A stretch of 64,000 bases of DNA from DAOULY01 sp034414595 (GTDB lineage: Bacteria > Chloroflexota > Dehalococcoidia > SZUA-161 > JAUWZY01): positions 1 through 64,000 of the forward strand of contig DAOULY010000012.1 of NCBI GenBank assembly GCA_034414595.1. Reading direction: 5' to 3'. Position numbers and translations under genes: made by a program. Below are positions 25,513-34,347 of the stretch, one piece after another; positions within the stretch are counted from its first letter, which is position 1, and each line of letters begins with the position of its first letter. The notes beneath the pieces were generated by a model, which was not told the DNA's origin, did no database searches, and was given only the letters and a program-made list of their open reading frames with translations.

Positions 25513-25531
25513 TATACCAAAATTTAGTATA
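25513..25531. promoter_or_regulatory. Palindromic operator-like site
   Basis: TATACCAAAATTTAGTATA: a 19-base palindrome with one mismatched pair, 20 bases upstream of the small ORF at 25371-25493. On the minus strand it contains TATACT, a good -10 box, so a bound repressor would cover the promoter. Confidence 0.45.
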
Positions 25532-25619
25532 TCTCTCTAAATGAAGCTTGGCAAAGCCGTTGATGGCCCATTTAACTGAAATAATAATCAACGATATCCC
25601 CGAATGATTCCCAGTATCG

Positions 25620-26636
25620 CTATTGCAGAATCAGCATACAATCGCCGAAGCTGTAGAAACGGTAGCCGAGGCGGATAGCCTCGCTATAAGCATACATGAT
25701 TAGCTCCCGGCCAGCAAAGGCCGAGACCAGCATGAACAGGGTGGAGCGGGGCAGATGGAAGTTCGTGAGCAGGGCATCCACCATGTGGAACCGGTAGCCG
25801 GGCAGTATATAGAGGTCGGTCCAGCCCTGAAACGGCTTTATCTCCCCGTCCTGAGCCGCTCCCTCCACCGCCCTGACCGAGGTGGTGCCAACGCAAATAA
25901 TCCTTCTGCCTTCGCTCTTGGCTCGATGCAGCCTTTGTGCCACCTCCGGGCTCAGCTCGCAATACTCCCGATGCAGCACATGCTCCCGAGGGTCAGCGGC
26001 CTGGACCGGGCGGAAGGAGTCCAGCCCCACATGAAGGGTGACGAAGGCCAGCTCTATTCCCTTTTCCAGGATGCGGTCGATTAGCTCCGCAGTGAAATGT
26101 AACCCCGCTGTGGGAGCTGCCACGCTGCCCTGGACTCTGGCATAGACCGTCTGATAACGCTCTTCGTCATGTAGCTGAGTCTGGATATAAGGAGGCAGCG
26201 GGACCGTTCCCCATTCCTCCAGCACTGCCTCGTCGGAGAGTTGTATTGTTACCATGCCGTTTTCCGTCTTGGACAGCACCTGCACCGAGAAAGAGGGCTC
26301 GGCACCTATTTCGACACTGGTCCCTGATTGAAGACGGCGTCCCGGCCTGGCCAGTGCTTCCCAGATTCCCGGGTCCAGCCGGCGCAGTAACAGGAACTCA
26401 ATGCGAGCGCCGCTGCCCTCCTTGCGTCCAAAAATCCGTGCCGGCAGCACCCGGCTATCGTTCAGCACCAGGACATCGCCAGGATGCAAATAATCCACGA
26501 TGTCAGCGAAATGGTGATGCTCAAGCGACCGCTCCCCGCGGTGAACTATCATAAGCCTGGAGCGGTCTCGAGGCTCAACAGGGGTTTGAGCGATAAGCTC
26601 TCGGGGCAGGACATAGTCGAAGTCCGCAGTGTTCAT
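25620..26636 (-). CDS. queA: tRNA preQ1 ribosyltransferase-isomerase
   Basis: QueA, 338 residues, transfers and rearranges the ribosyl part of S-adenosylmethionine onto preQ1 in tRNA to form epoxyqueuosine. Visible: the N-terminal FDYVLPRELIAQTP and RDRSRLMIV, VLNDSRVLPAR, the PTAGLHFT motif near residue 175, HVGLDSFRPV and the C-terminal NFHLPRSTLFMLVSAFAG. Length is normal. It starts 4 bases after fmt ends, so the two form an operon of tRNA-modification genes. Epoxyqueuosine reductase QueG is related to the rdhA-like proteins of this window, but none of these looks like QueG. Confidence 0.97.
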   Translation of the reverse strand: MNTADFDYVLPRELIAQTPVEPRDRSRLMIVHRGERSLEHHHFADIVDYLHPGDVLVLNDSRVLPARIFGRKEGSGARIEFLLLRRLDPGIWEALARPGRRLQSGTSVEIGAEPSFSVQVLSKTENGMVTIQLSDEAVLEEWGTVPLPPYIQTQLHDEERYQTVYARVQGSVAAPTAGLHFTAELIDRILEKGIELAFVTLHVGLDSFRPVQAADPREHVLHREYCELSPEVAQRLHRAKSEGRRIICVGTTSVRAVEGAAQDGEIKPFQGWTDLYILPGYRFHMVDALLTNFHLPRSTLFMLVSAFAGRELIMYAYSEAIRLGYRFYSFGDCMLILQ

Positions 26637-26640
26637 CCAG

Positions 26641-27576
26641 CTACAGCCTGTCCCCGATGAAATCGCGATGCCCGCGCAGGAAATCGGCGGCCTCCATGGC
26701 TTTCTTGCCTTCCAGCTGCACCCGTCGCAGCCCTAGAATGCCAGCGCCGGTCGCCACACCCACCACCGCCTCTTGCTCCAGCGACAGCGAGAGCACCCGC
26801 CCGGGCTCGAGGCCTTCGCCACCAGTTACGGGGACAGCCTCCAATAGCTTCAATTGCTTTCCCCGCCACCTCGTATAGCACCCAGGCCAGGGATAGAAGG
26901 CGCGCACCCGCCGCCACAGCTCCACGGCGCTGAGCTGCCAGTTTATCTCACCCTCCTCCTTGGCAACGAGCTTGGTATAGGTGGCACTCGTCTCATCCTG
27001 AGGCTCAGGAGTCAGGCTGCGGTCAAACCAGCGAGGCAGAGTCTGGACCAAAAGCTCGGCACCAAGCCGGGCCAATTTGCCGCCGAGCGACTCCGTGGTA
27101 TCATCAGGCTCAATGGCAATGGCCCTCTGCGCCAGAACTGGCCCGCTGTCAAGCCCGGCATCCAGGAGCATGATGGTGACGCCTGTTTCCTCATCTCCGT
27201 TGAGGATAGCGGCGGCTATGGGGGAGGCACCACGATACTTGGGCAGTAGGGAGGGATGAACGTTGAGGCAGCCGAAAGCGGGGATATCAAGCACCGGCTG
27301 GGGCAAGAGCTGCCCATAGGCGGCAACCACGATGGCATCTGGCTTGAGCTCATCGAGCTCTGCCACCTCAGCGGTGCCTTTCAGGCTCGCCGGTTGAAGC
27401 ACCGGTAGGCCATGCGCCAAGGCCACCGTCTTCACCGATGACGGCGTCAATGTCCGCCCTCGGCCAGCAGGTCTATCGGGCTGGGTATAGACAGCCACAA
27501 CCTGGTGCTCGCTCCCGATCAGCTGCTCCAAAATGGGGACGCTGAACTCAGGAGTGCCCATAAATACAATGCGCAT
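26641..27576 (-). CDS. fmt: Methionyl-tRNA formyltransferase
   Basis: Fmt, 311 residues, formylates initiator Met-tRNA with 10-formyl-tetrahydrofolate. N-terminal Rossmann part: MRIVFMGTPEFSVPIL and NVHPSLLPKYRGASPI (the Asn-x-His catalytic motif and SLLPxxRG signature), then GVTIMLLDAGLDSG with the catalytic Asp. The C-terminal OB-like domain begins near residue 205 (INW). First gene of a two-gene operon with queA. The start at 27576 lacks a good ribosome binding site. Confidence 0.97.
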   Translation of the reverse strand: MRIVFMGTPEFSVPILEQLIGSEHQVVAVYTQPDRPAGRGRTLTPSSVKTVALAHGLPVLQPASLKGTAEVAELDELKPDAIVVAAYGQLLPQPVLDIPAFGCLNVHPSLLPKYRGASPIAAAILNGDEETGVTIMLLDAGLDSGPVLAQRAIAIEPDDTTESLGGKLARLGAELLVQTLPRWFDRSLTPEPQDETSATYTKLVAKEEGEINWQLSAVELWRRVRAFYPWPGCYTRWRGKQLKLLEAVPVTGGEGLEPGRVLSLSLEQEAVVGVATGAGILGLRRVQLEGKKAMEAADFLRGHRDFIGDRL

Positions 27577-27608
27577 CGCTTGACTCTCATTGTAAACCGT
27601 TACACATT

Positions 27609-27633
27609 AAGCTTCAAGAGACGCCTGAAGCTT
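27609..27633 (-). promoter_or_regulatory. Hairpin upstream of fmt
   Basis: AAGCTTCA and TGAAGCTT, an 8-base perfect inverted repeat around 9 bases, 33 bases before the fmt start. Could be an RNA hairpin in the leader or an operator. The rest of 27577-27848 shows no gene. Confidence 0.35.
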
Positions 27634-27848
27634 GGCCGAGAACTCGAAGAAGACAATGGACAAAAGCTGAGATACGATGCTATAATAATCAATCACCAAG
27701 CTCACAAACGCCTGAATTTCAACGAAAGCTGAAGGTACAATCTAGCTAGATAGCTAGAGAGGAAGTGAGAGCTGAATGAATTGATGGCGTGACACGTGCT
27801 TCAGGAGAGGCAGTTAAAGGATAAAAAAACATAAACAAAGGAGGAGAT

Positions 27849-29534
27849 ATGGTTGCAGTATATGGTGCAAACGAGTATGAACCCGATTGGGACAATGACC
27901 TTAAGAACTACTGGGTGTGGCTGTGTGATGTAGTCCACGGCACACCACCATGGAGACCCCTATATTTCGTGGCCAGCTGGGGCCGCTGGGCTTACTACGG
28001 CATACGACGTAGCGCCGAGATGCTACAGCTGCCGACCACCAAGGGATGGGAAGTGAGATATGTCGATGGCTATCCCTATCCCACCGTGATCCCGACTACA
28101 GACGAAGAGCAGAAGCAGCGTGAGCCTGTATTCCGGGAGAAGATCAGGCCGTTTATCGAGGACTTCGAGGGAGTCTGGCGACCACTACGGGACGAGCTCA
28201 TGCAGGAATATGAAACTCTCAAGAAAACCTTCGGCATCAACGAGTATGAGGCCATCAAAAACATCAGCAACATCGAACTCCTGATGTGTTTTGACGAGTT
28301 CCAGAACCGTGTCGACCGCAGGCAATGGGAGATACACATGGAGGCGATGGTGCCGGCATATTATCTCTACGGCCTATTTGACCAGATGTGCCGTGAGGTA
28401 CTGGGGTTTGGCCATACCGACCTGCGGTTTTCCAAGCTGGTATCCGGCTTCGATAGCTCGTTATTCCGCTACAACAAGGATATCTGGCGTCTGGGCCGTC
28501 GAGCCACCGAACTGGGCCTGGAGCAACTTTTCCAGACCACGGAGGACAATGAACAGCTACTGGCTAAGTTAGAGGGAAGTGATGCAGGCAAGAAATGGCT
28601 CGGTGAATACAGCGAGTTTCTCAAGGTCAACGGCTGGAGATGTGAGCGCATGCTTGATTGGGCCACCCCCACTTTGATCGAGAAGCCCAGCATGGGCCTG
28701 CCAATGATAAAGGTGGCCCTAACAACAAAGGGCGTATATACACTGGACGATAAAAGAGAGCAGATGGCCCGCGAAAGGAAAGAAGCGGAGCAGGAGATCA
28801 TAGCCCAAGTGCCGTCAGAGCAGAAAGAGTGGTTCGCCGCTCTGATGAAGGGCGCTCAGCAAGCCGGCTACTTCAGCGAAGACCATACCTTTTACTGTGA
28901 CCTCTATTGCCATGCCATGGGTCGCTGGATAACCAGGGAATACGGGCGACGCTTTGCTGAAGCCGGGTGCCTCGATGACCCTGAGGACGTCTACTTCCTG
29001 CTGCCGGAGGACATCAGGAGAGCAGCCATCTCCATGGAGAAGGCCAACCTCCGCTTCCGCGCCGAGCCACGGAAGAAGGAATGGGAGGGATATCTGAAGA
29101 CCGAGCCCAAGCCCTTCTACGGCAACATAGAGAGGGCCGGTGAGATGGTGGTAAGAGACCCTGTGATCAGCGTATCTACCTCGGTGCCTGTTGTCAGGGA
29201 TGACGTAAAGGCTGACCTCTACGGTGCTGCTGCCACCCCTGGAGTGGTGGAAGGGGTTGCCCGCGTCATAATGACCGAGGACAAACTAGCAGAGCTCCAG
29301 CCTGGAGAGATCCTGGTGGCACCGGGTACCAGCGCACCTTGGACCCCGGCTTTTGAGATTATCAGCGGGGTCATCATCGATGGCGGTGGCGCTCTCTCTC
29401 ATGCCGTCATCGTGGCCCGCGAGTACGGAATCCCCTGCCTTGCCGGCACCCTGGATGCGACCAGAAAGATCAAGACCGGCGACAGGGTGAAATTAGATGC
29501 CGACCTCGGCGTGGTCCATATCCTAAGTAAATAA
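27849..29534 (+). CDS. PEP-utilising swivelling-domain protein
   Basis: A 561-residue protein whose C-terminal 90 residues are a PEP-utiliser mobile (phosphohistidine) domain: the TPGVVEGVARV entry, PGTSAPWTPAF and GGALSHAVIVARE with the His that carries the phosphoryl group in PPDK, PEP synthase and phenylphosphate synthase. The N-terminal 440 residues contain neither the ATP-grasp nor the PEP-binding TIM barrel; they are aromatic-rich and helical and resemble the non-catalytic part of phenylphosphate-synthase-like proteins of anaerobic aromatic degraders. An ATP-binding partner must come from elsewhere if the enzyme is active. AAAGGAGGAG precedes the ATG. The next gene on the same strand, 109 bases on past a terminator, is rdhA-like. 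Confidence 0.8.
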   Translation: MVAVYGANEYEPDWDNDLKNYWVWLCDVVHGTPPWRPLYFVASWGRWAYYGIRRSAEMLQLPTTKGWEVRYVDGYPYPTVIPTTDEEQKQREPVFREKIRPFIEDFEGVWRPLRDELMQEYETLKKTFGINEYEAIKNISNIELLMCFDEFQNRVDRRQWEIHMEAMVPAYYLYGLFDQMCREVLGFGHTDLRFSKLVSGFDSSLFRYNKDIWRLGRRATELGLEQLFQTTEDNEQLLAKLEGSDAGKKWLGEYSEFLKVNGWRCERMLDWATPTLIEKPSMGLPMIKVALTTKGVYTLDDKREQMARERKEAEQEIIAQVPSEQKEWFAALMKGAQQAGYFSEDHTFYCDLYCHAMGRWITREYGRRFAEAGCLDDPEDVYFLLPEDIRRAAISMEKANLRFRAEPRKKEWEGYLKTEPKPFYGNIERAGEMVVRDPVISVSTSVPVVRDDVKADLYGAAATPGVVEGVARVIMTEDKLAELQPGEILVAPGTSAPWTPAFEIISGVIIDGGGALSHAVIVAREYGIPCLAGTLDATRKIKTGDRVKLDADLGVVHILSK

Positions 29535-29570
29535 TAAGCCTGAGCAAGCTGCTGCTGTACAGAGAGAACG

Positions 29571-29600
29571 AAAAGGGAGCGCCTCCGGGCGCTCCCTTTT
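29571..29600. terminator. Strong rho-independent terminator
   Basis: A perfect 13-base stem (AAAAGGGAGCGCC with its complement) around a TCCG tetraloop and T run. It lies 37 bases after the PEP-utilising gene and 44 bases before the first rdhA-like gene, so these two are separate or attenuated transcripts. Confidence 0.85.
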
Positions 29601-29643
29601 CCCAATACGAGCCCAAAGTCCAAAATCAATATGAGGGAGCCAG

Positions 29644-30777
29644 ATGGCAAGATCAGTGGCTGAGCCAACATACAAACGGTTCATCACCGGGCCGGTTGAG
29701 CGCTTTGATGAGCGCAACACCATATACTCCAGAGGCGACAGAGGTGAACTCACCTCGCTCAGGGAAGCGTTCGAGCAGGGCTTCAAGACCAAGGGGGTGA
29801 AAAACGTCCCCGGCTACACCTGGGAGGATTATGCTCTGAATCTCTCCGGGCGAGCTATAGATACATTGGTGCGTAGGACTGCCTTCAGCAGGGATAGCCT
29901 GCAGGCACGCTGGCCGATATCGGTAGACCCGATGCCGATCCCCGACCCGGCCAGGATGTCGGACAAGGTGAAGAAGGTTGCCCGATGGTTCGGGGCCGAC
30001 TTAGTCGGCATCTGCGAACTGAACCGCCTCTGGGTCTATTCACACTGGGGCGACCACACGGCCAAGCTCTCTCAAATGGCCAACCCCGGTGACCCTCTGG
30101 AGATTCCGGAGCAATATCGCTACGCCGTGGTAATGGCCTTTGAGATGGACTACATTGACACGCAACGCGCGCCAGCGGTGACGCCGAGCGTAGACCTGGG
30201 CTATTCCGCAACAGCTTTCACCGCCACCTCATTGGCTGACTTCATCCGTTTCCTGGGCTACAAGGCCATTCCCGCAGGCAATGACACGGCTTTGAGCATT
30301 CCCCTCGGCGTCGATGCCGGCCTCGGCGAGCTCGGTCGAAATGGCATCCTGATAACCAAGGAATATGGGCCCCGGGTCCGCCTGGGCAAGGTGCTCACCG
30401 ACCTGCCACTGGTGCCCGACAACCCCATCGACCTCGGCATTCAGGACTTTTGCGAGAAGTGCGATAAATGCGCTCGCCACTGCCCCCCGGGGGCCATAAT
30501 GAAGGGGGAGCGTACCGACCAGCCCTGGAACATATCCAACAACTCTGGCGTGCTGAAATGGCCGATAAACGCCGAGAAATGCCTCAGCTGGTGGGTAGCT
30601 AATGGCTCAGGCTGTGGCAACTGTGTTAGGAGCTGTCCCTGGAATAAACCGCCCACTTGGCTGCATAGAACCTTCGCCGAGCTTGTGGTTCGCTTCGACT
30701 GGATGAGATCATTCGCCACCCGGCTGGACGATGCGATGGGATACGGGAAGCAGGTGATCAAAGAGACTCCACAGTAG
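29644..30777 (+). CDS. Reductive dehalogenase-like protein (no Tat signal)
   Basis: A 377-residue member of the reductive dehalogenase family. It has the RFDERNTIYSR start typical of RdhA, the corrinoid-binding core (YKAIPAGNDTALSIP and DAGLGELGRNG followed by EYGPRVRLGKV), then two ferredoxin clusters: CEKCDKCARHCP (about 270-281) and CGNCVRSCPWNKPPT (323 onward) with a further upstream Cys. Canonical respiratory RdhA begins with a Tat signal (RRxFxK) and is followed by the membrane anchor gene rdhB; neither is present, so a cytoplasmic enzyme is expected. QueG was considered but the RdhA signatures fit better. It shares about the same architecture as the array at 60-64 kb but is clearly more distant in sequence. 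Substrate unknown. Confidence 0.9.
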   Translation: MARSVAEPTYKRFITGPVERFDERNTIYSRGDRGELTSLREAFEQGFKTKGVKNVPGYTWEDYALNLSGRAIDTLVRRTAFSRDSLQARWPISVDPMPIPDPARMSDKVKKVARWFGADLVGICELNRLWVYSHWGDHTAKLSQMANPGDPLEIPEQYRYAVVMAFEMDYIDTQRAPAVTPSVDLGYSATAFTATSLADFIRFLGYKAIPAGNDTALSIPLGVDAGLGELGRNGILITKEYGPRVRLGKVLTDLPLVPDNPIDLGIQDFCEKCDKCARHCPPGAIMKGERTDQPWNISNNSGVLKWPINAEKCLSWWVANGSGCGNCVRSCPWNKPPTWLHRTFAELVVRFDWMRSFATRLDDAMGYGKQVIKETPQ

Positions 30778-30813
30778 AAGCCGTGTAGAAACGCCTGAGT
30801 TGTCCCTTGGTTA

Positions 30814-31710
30814 TTAGACCCAGGCCCAAATGATGATGCCAATGGCCATCAGCAGCGGAGTCAGCAGCACCACCTGTACGTTTGTCACCAGATAGGGAAC
30901 AAGAGCGCCGATATCATTGTGATGCTTGAGCGCCCCCCTCATCGCCTTTATCCCCAGTGGCAGTGTGCCCAGGCCGAGCAGGGCCAGCAGAGGAAGGATT
31001 TCAGCCAAAGCTCCGGCCAAGATCAAGGCATATGTTGAGATGATAACCAAAGAGTAGACCCAGGCTGCCCCTCTGCTGCCCAAGATTATTGGCAGGTGTC
31101 TTCTACCCCCACTACGATCCGCCTCCACATCGGGGATTTCGTTGAGCAGGAGCAAATCGGCGATGAGCAGGGCCGCCACCAGCGTAACCACCACAGCTAT
31201 TGAGCTATAGCTCCCTGCCTGGGTAAAATATACACCCAGTACCATGAGCGAGAATCCGCCAGCTGCAATCTCGCTCGCACCAGGCAATTTAGTAATATAA
31301 GGCGTGTACAGAAATACCAATAGCACCCCGGCGAGCCCTATGGGCAGCATGGCCCACCTATATATGTAGAGGAAATAGATGCCTATCCCTACCACGAGGG
31401 CCAGGCTCCCCATACCCAGGAGCAACACCTGTCTCGGGGTGAGCAGAGACGCAGGCAGAATGCCACTGCCACCGCTGAAGGGAGTCCTCGCTGCCTTGAG
31501 GTCTATTCCGCTCTTGTAATCAAAGTAGTCATTGAGCACATTTACACTGATGTGGGCGAATAAAGCGCCCAGAGAGGCCAGCACAAAATACCAAGTATGG
31601 AAGGAATAGCCAGCATAAAGGGAAGCTGCGATCCCGGTGAAGACACATACCGGAGTCAGCAGCAAAAAGCTCGGCCTTGTCTCTAAAAACCAGGTCTTAA
31701 CACCTGCCAT
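30814..31710 (-). CDS. menA: MenA/UbiA-type prenyltransferase
   Basis: A membrane prenyltransferase of 298 residues with eight or nine hydrophobic helices. The two Asp-rich motifs that bind the prenyl diphosphate via magnesium are NDYFDYKSGID (near residue 60) and NEIPDVEADRSGGR (near 190). Closest in pattern to 1,4-dihydroxy-2-naphthoate polyprenyltransferase, the membrane step of menaquinone synthesis. The polyprenyl synthase at 46508-47518 could provide its donor. It is translated directly after the SAM hydrolase gene (1 base between them). Confidence 0.88.
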   Translation of the reverse strand: MAGVKTWFLETRPSFLLLTPVCVFTGIAASLYAGYSFHTWYFVLASLGALFAHISVNVLNDYFDYKSGIDLKAARTPFSGGSGILPASLLTPRQVLLLGMGSLALVVGIGIYFLYIYRWAMLPIGLAGVLLVFLYTPYITKLPGASEIAAGGFSLMVLGVYFTQAGSYSSIAVVVTLVAALLIADLLLLNEIPDVEADRSGGRRHLPIILGSRGAAWVYSLVIISTYALILAGALAEILPLLALLGLGTLPLGIKAMRGALKHHNDIGALVPYLVTNVQVVLLTPLLMAIGIIIWAWV

Positions 31711-31711
31711 G

Positions 31712-32527
31712 TCATCTCCTTTGTATTCGAACCTCAGCGCCGATCCCAGCGTTGAGCAGGGCAGCGGCGCTCCTGTTCTTAGCCGCTATCTCCACATTGC
31801 CGCTTGAGCCGATGAGAGCCAGGAGCTCTTCGCCCTCAGCATAACAGGGGCTCAAGCCCTCAATATGGTGACCTGAGACCTCGATCAGCGCCCGTTGCGC
31901 AACCAGATGGCCAGCGATGTCAGTGATCAAGTTGCCAAAGCGGTCGATGTGGATGATGTGCCCGACGATAACGCCATCGGCAGCAACCTCAGGCTGAGGC
32001 AGGGCCAAAGTGAATACGGAATGGACCACCTCGCCAAATTCAGAAACTGGGATGCCCAGTGAGAGATGAGCAGCCACCGGCGCGAAGATATCACGCCCAT
32101 GAAAGGTCGAGCTCACCGGGTGGCGCCAGAAGCGGGGATTGGTGATGGCTATAGCTTCCAGACCGGTGCTCAATTCCCTCTCGCCAGGCCCGGGGCCAGG
32201 TGACATGGCTGAAGCTTCAGCAAGGACATAGCTCAGGACTCCATTATCCGGGGCCACAAAATAGGACGATGGCGTTTTCAGTATTATCGCCCTGCGACCA
32301 CTGCCGACACCAGGGTCCACTACCACCACGTGAATCGTGCCCTCGGGGAAATAGCGATGGGCATTGCCCAGAACAAAGGCCGCTTGTTGGATGTTCTGGG
32401 GTTCGACAGCGTGACAGATATCGACGATTGTGGCCCTGGGATTGATGCCGAGCATGACCCCCTTCATAACGCCGACATAGGGATCATCGAGCCCGAAATC
32501 GGTGACCAGGGTCAGGATATCGCTCAT
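31712..32527 (-). CDS. SAM hydrolase/halogenase family (DUF62)
   Basis: A 271-residue member of the S-adenosylmethionine hydroxide adenosyltransferase/chlorinase-fluorinase family. TLVTDFGLDDPYVGVMKG opens the protein; VDPGVGSGRR contains the Asp and Arg seven residues apart, and FHGRDIF the His, of the Asp-Arg-His triad described for the hydrolytic DUF62 enzymes. This favours SAM hydrolysis (adenosine plus methionine) over halogenation. PDNGVLS and RFGNLITDI are also present. ATG 32527 is taken as start; a TTG 4 codons upstream overlaps the end of secG. It is in an operon secG-DUF62-menA. Confidence 0.9.
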   Translation of the reverse strand: MSDILTLVTDFGLDDPYVGVMKGVMLGINPRATIVDICHAVEPQNIQQAAFVLGNAHRYFPEGTIHVVVVDPGVGSGRRAIILKTPSSYFVAPDNGVLSYVLAEASAMSPGPGPGERELSTGLEAIAITNPRFWRHPVSSTFHGRDIFAPVAAHLSLGIPVSEFGEVVHSVFTLALPQPEVAADGVIVGHIIHIDRFGNLITDIAGHLVAQRALIEVSGHHIEGLSPCYAEGEELLALIGSSGNVEIAAKNRSAAALLNAGIGAEVRIQRR

Positions 32528-32535
32528 ACCCTCTA

Positions 32536-32766
32536 TCAATCAACCAGCAGCAGGCTGAGCGCCGCCACGACGACAAACAGCACAGCAGAAATGATGGTCA
32601 ATCGAAACAGGACTTTTTCGATGCCACGCCTGCTTCTATAGGAGCTGGAGCCACTACCCCAGCCACCGAATATACCGCTGACCCCACCCCCCCTTAGCTG
32701 AAGTAAAAGCATGACGATCAAGGCAAGAGAAAGAGCAATCTCGACCCCATAAAGAGCGTATTTCAT
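32536..32766 (-). CDS. secG: Preprotein translocase subunit SecG
   Basis: A 76-residue protein with two membrane helices (residues 5-23 and 53-74) joined by a glycine/serine-rich cytoplasmic loop (GIFGGWGSGSSSYRSRRGIEK contains the usual GG and the charged end). It supports protein export by SecYE. Its start overlaps the last 4 bases of gatB and its end comes just before the DUF62 gene, indicating one operon. Confidence 0.93.
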   Translation of the reverse strand: MKYALYGVEIALSLALIVMLLLQLRGGGVSGIFGGWGSGSSSYRSRRGIEKVLFRLTIISAVLFVVVAALSLLLVD

Positions 32767-34235
32767 CGTAATTTCTCCTGAAGTAGCTTGTTCACCAGCT
32801 CAGGGTTGGCTCGCCCCTTGGTCGCTCTCATCACCTGGCCCACCAGAAAGCCCAGCGCCTGTTCCCGGCCCTTCTTGAAGTCGGCTACCGCCTGCGAATT
32901 GGCCGCCAGAACCCCATCCACGATAGACTCCACCTCAGAACTCTCACTGATCTGGGTCAATCCCTGCTCAGCGACGATCTGGGCCGGTCTTTTGCCAGAG
33001 TGGAACATCTCCTCAAAGACCTTCTTGGCCAGGCTAGTGCTCAGCGTCCCCCCATCCACCAAGTCCAACAGCTCAGTGAGATGCTGTGGCTCAACCTTGG
33101 CTTCAGCCAAATCTACTCCGGTGGCGTTGAGCAGTCTGGATAACTCACCAAGCATCCAGTTGCTGACGGCCTTGGCTCTCTTTTCCAGGATAGTGCCTTG
33201 AGGTCCAGACTGAAGGCATTGCTCGAAATAGTCGGCAAAGGCTCTGGAACCGGTGAGGAGATTGGCATCATAGCGTGGCAAGCCATATTGAGCCATGAAC
33301 CGATCCCGCCTGGCATCGGGAAGCTCGGGAAGGCGAGACCTCAACTCCTCGACCCAAGATGGGCTCAGGACCAAAGGCGGCAGGTCTGGCTCGGGGAAAT
33401 AGCGATAATCGTGGGCATACTCCTTAGTGCGCTGAGTTACCGTTATCCCCTCCTCCTCGATCCAACCTCTGGTCTCCTGGACCTGTCTCCCACCATCCTC
33501 GAGCAATCTTGCTTGGCGCTCAGCCTCATAGGCCAATGCACGGTAGACCGCCCTAAAGCTATTCATATTCTTGACCTCGACCTTGGCTGAGTGTTGTCCC
33601 GAATTGTCTTGAGAACGGACGCTGATGTTGGCGTCGCATCTGAAGCTACCTTCCTCCATATTCCCCGTGGACACCCCTAAGTACTGTAAGATCGTTCGTA
33701 GCTTTATCAGGTACAGCCGCGCCTCTTCCGGGGAGCGGAGGTCAGGCTCGCTCACTATCTCCATAAGAGGGACCCCAGCGCGATTGACATCGACCAAGCT
33801 GTAGGACTCTCCTGAGGGATCGTTGCGGTGCACCAGTTTAGCCACATCCTCCTCAAGATGAACTCTGGTAATGTTAATCCGTCTGGTTTGGCCATCGACC
33901 TCGAGTTCAAGCCAGCCTTCCCGAGATAGTGGGCTATCATACTGCGATATCTGGTATCCCTTCATCAGATCCGGGTAGGGATAGTTCTTGCGGTCGAACT
34001 TGGTGAACTCAGAAATGGTACAGTTAAGAGCCAAGGCGGTCATCACCGTATACTCCACCGCTTGACGATTGATCACAGGCAAGACTCCAGGCATCCCCAA
34101 GCATACAGGACAGACATAGCTATTGGGCGGAGCGCTGGCATAGTCAGCACTGCACCTGCAATACATCTTGCTCTTGGTCAAGAGCTGAACATGAACTTCA
34201 AGCCCGATGATGGTCTCATAGGTCGTCGCTATCAT
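32763..34235 (-). CDS. gatB: Asp/Glu-tRNA amidotransferase subunit B
   Basis: GatB, 490 residues, the kinase/amidase subunit that with GatA and GatC converts misacylated Glu-tRNA(Gln) or Asp-tRNA(Asn) to the amide. The N-terminus has GLEVHVQLLTKSKMYCRC with the zinc ligands of the cradle (C-x-C and CPVCLGMPG), and the YPYPDLMKGYQISQYD signature follows. The C-terminal YqeY-like tail (about 340-490) is complete. Start at 34235 gives the conserved ATTYETIIGLE beginning. gatA and gatC are not in this window. Confidence 0.97.
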   Translation of the reverse strand: MIATTYETIIGLEVHVQLLTKSKMYCRCSADYASAPPNSYVCPVCLGMPGVLPVINRQAVEYTVMTALALNCTISEFTKFDRKNYPYPDLMKGYQISQYDSPLSREGWLELEVDGQTRRINITRVHLEEDVAKLVHRNDPSGESYSLVDVNRAGVPLMEIVSEPDLRSPEEARLYLIKLRTILQYLGVSTGNMEEGSFRCDANISVRSQDNSGQHSAKVEVKNMNSFRAVYRALAYEAERQARLLEDGGRQVQETRGWIEEEGITVTQRTKEYAHDYRYFPEPDLPPLVLSPSWVEELRSRLPELPDARRDRFMAQYGLPRYDANLLTGSRAFADYFEQCLQSGPQGTILEKRAKAVSNWMLGELSRLLNATGVDLAEAKVEPQHLTELLDLVDGGTLSTSLAKKVFEEMFHSGKRPAQIVAEQGLTQISESSEVESIVDGVLAANSQAVADFKKGREQALGFLVGQVMRATKGRANPELVNKLLQEKLR

Positions 34236-34347
34236 CTATTCTTGGTTAGTATAGCAATCTCAGCTGCCGATGACAAGGAGCAACCACTCCTTGCCCGCCT
34301 CCTCTTTTCATGCTATAGTCGAACAAAAGTGGGAATGCTCATAATCC

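Noticed and set aside
29644..30777. Reading the rdhA-like genes as epoxyqueuosine reductase (QueG)
   Set aside because: QueG shares the fold and clusters and queA is nearby, but the RFD-x-KN/RN start, the GNDTAL and DAGLGxLGR motifs and the multicopy array fit the RdhA family better.
31712..32527. Chlorinase/fluorinase annotation for the DUF62 enzyme
   Set aside because: The residues of the hydrolase triad are present, so water is the likelier nucleophile.
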